Below are positions 14,576-14,632 of a DNA stretch of 14,632 nucleotides, one piece after another (positions within the stretch are counted from its first letter, which is position 1; every line of letters starts with the position of its first letter). The stretch lies in assembly GCA_934394515.1 (NCBI GenBank), contig CAKRRU010000067.1, positions 1-14,632 on the forward strand, read 5' to 3'. Source of the DNA: an uncultured Acetatifactor sp. Lineage in GTDB: Bacteria > Bacillota > Clostridia > Lachnospirales > Lachnospiraceae. The notes under the pieces are model-generated. The model had not been told where the DNA came from. It did no database searches and worked only from the letters and a program-made list of their open reading frames with translations. The position numbers and the translations under genes are program-made.

Positions 14576-14632
14576 ATGAGTAAGATTATTGGTATTGACT
14601 TAGGTACAACCAACAGCTGTGTAGCTGTTATG
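14576..14632 (+). CDS. dnaK: Molecular chaperone DnaK (first 19 codons)
   Basis: AGGAGG (14562-14567) lies eight bases before ATG 14576. The 19 visible residues, MSKIIGIDLGTTNSCVAVM, are the standard DnaK N-terminus, containing the phosphate-1 loop IDLGTTNS of the actin-like ATPase domain. DnaK is the Hsp70 chaperone partnered by GrpE and normally DnaJ. The gene runs off the window, so completeness cannot be judged. Position after hrcA-grpE is the conserved Firmicute order. Confidence 0.97.
   Translation, partial: MSKIIGIDLGTTNSCVAVM

Overview
The window reads as chromosomal DNA from an anaerobic Firmicute, most likely a Clostridia member of the Lachnospiraceae type. The pointers are strong AGGAGG-type ribosome binding sites, a CIRCE-controlled hrcA-grpE-dnaK operon, a DUF1667 gene beside glycerol-3-phosphate genes, a TPR-GGDEF protein, and a Lys/Ala/Pro-rich protein with a DUF6465-like C-terminus. 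Every gene I can support is on the + strand. No rRNA, tRNA, CRISPR array, prophage or transposase gene is visible. The assignment to a group is inference from gene content only.

Layout. (1) 3-533: the 3' part of a polysaccharide deacetylase gene, closed by a clear intrinsic terminator. (2) 628-5373: a glycerol / glycerol-3-phosphate operon, made of a GlpA-like FAD dehydrogenase with a C-terminal BFD-type cysteine domain, an overlapping second FAD oxidoreductase, a small DUF1667 cysteine protein, and glycerol kinase glpK. (3) 5422-8422: a promoter whose start point appears to fall inside the glpK terminator, then a TPR-GGDEF diguanylate cyclase and a PLP-dependent aminotransferase. (4) 8408-8616: a highly folded intergenic stretch (nested inverted repeats predicting a three-way junction) whose outer stem includes the aminotransferase stop codon. 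(5) 8617-10510: a patatin-like phospholipase and undecaprenyl-diphosphatase uppP, separated by a second copy of one hairpin module from region 4. (6) 10514-11185: a promoter, the DUF6465-like protein and a terminator. (7) 11220-12697: a polytopic membrane protein resembling GT-C/DUF2142 proteins, with a terminator. (8) 12741-14632: a promoter with a perfect CIRCE operator, hrcA, grpE and the first 19 codons of dnaK.

How the genes work together. In region 2, GlpK would make glycerol-3-phosphate and the three-protein redox set would oxidise it to dihydroxyacetone phosphate. DUF1667 sits where GlpC would be in the classical anaerobic GlpABC enzyme, which suggests a soluble electron relay instead of a membrane anchor. 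Region 8 is the textbook heat-shock circuit: HrcA represses its own operon through CIRCE, and GrpE and DnaK follow. The remaining genes are mostly single units with their own signals. The least explained part of the window is the folded intergenic DNA at 8408-8616 and its partner module at 9490-9549.
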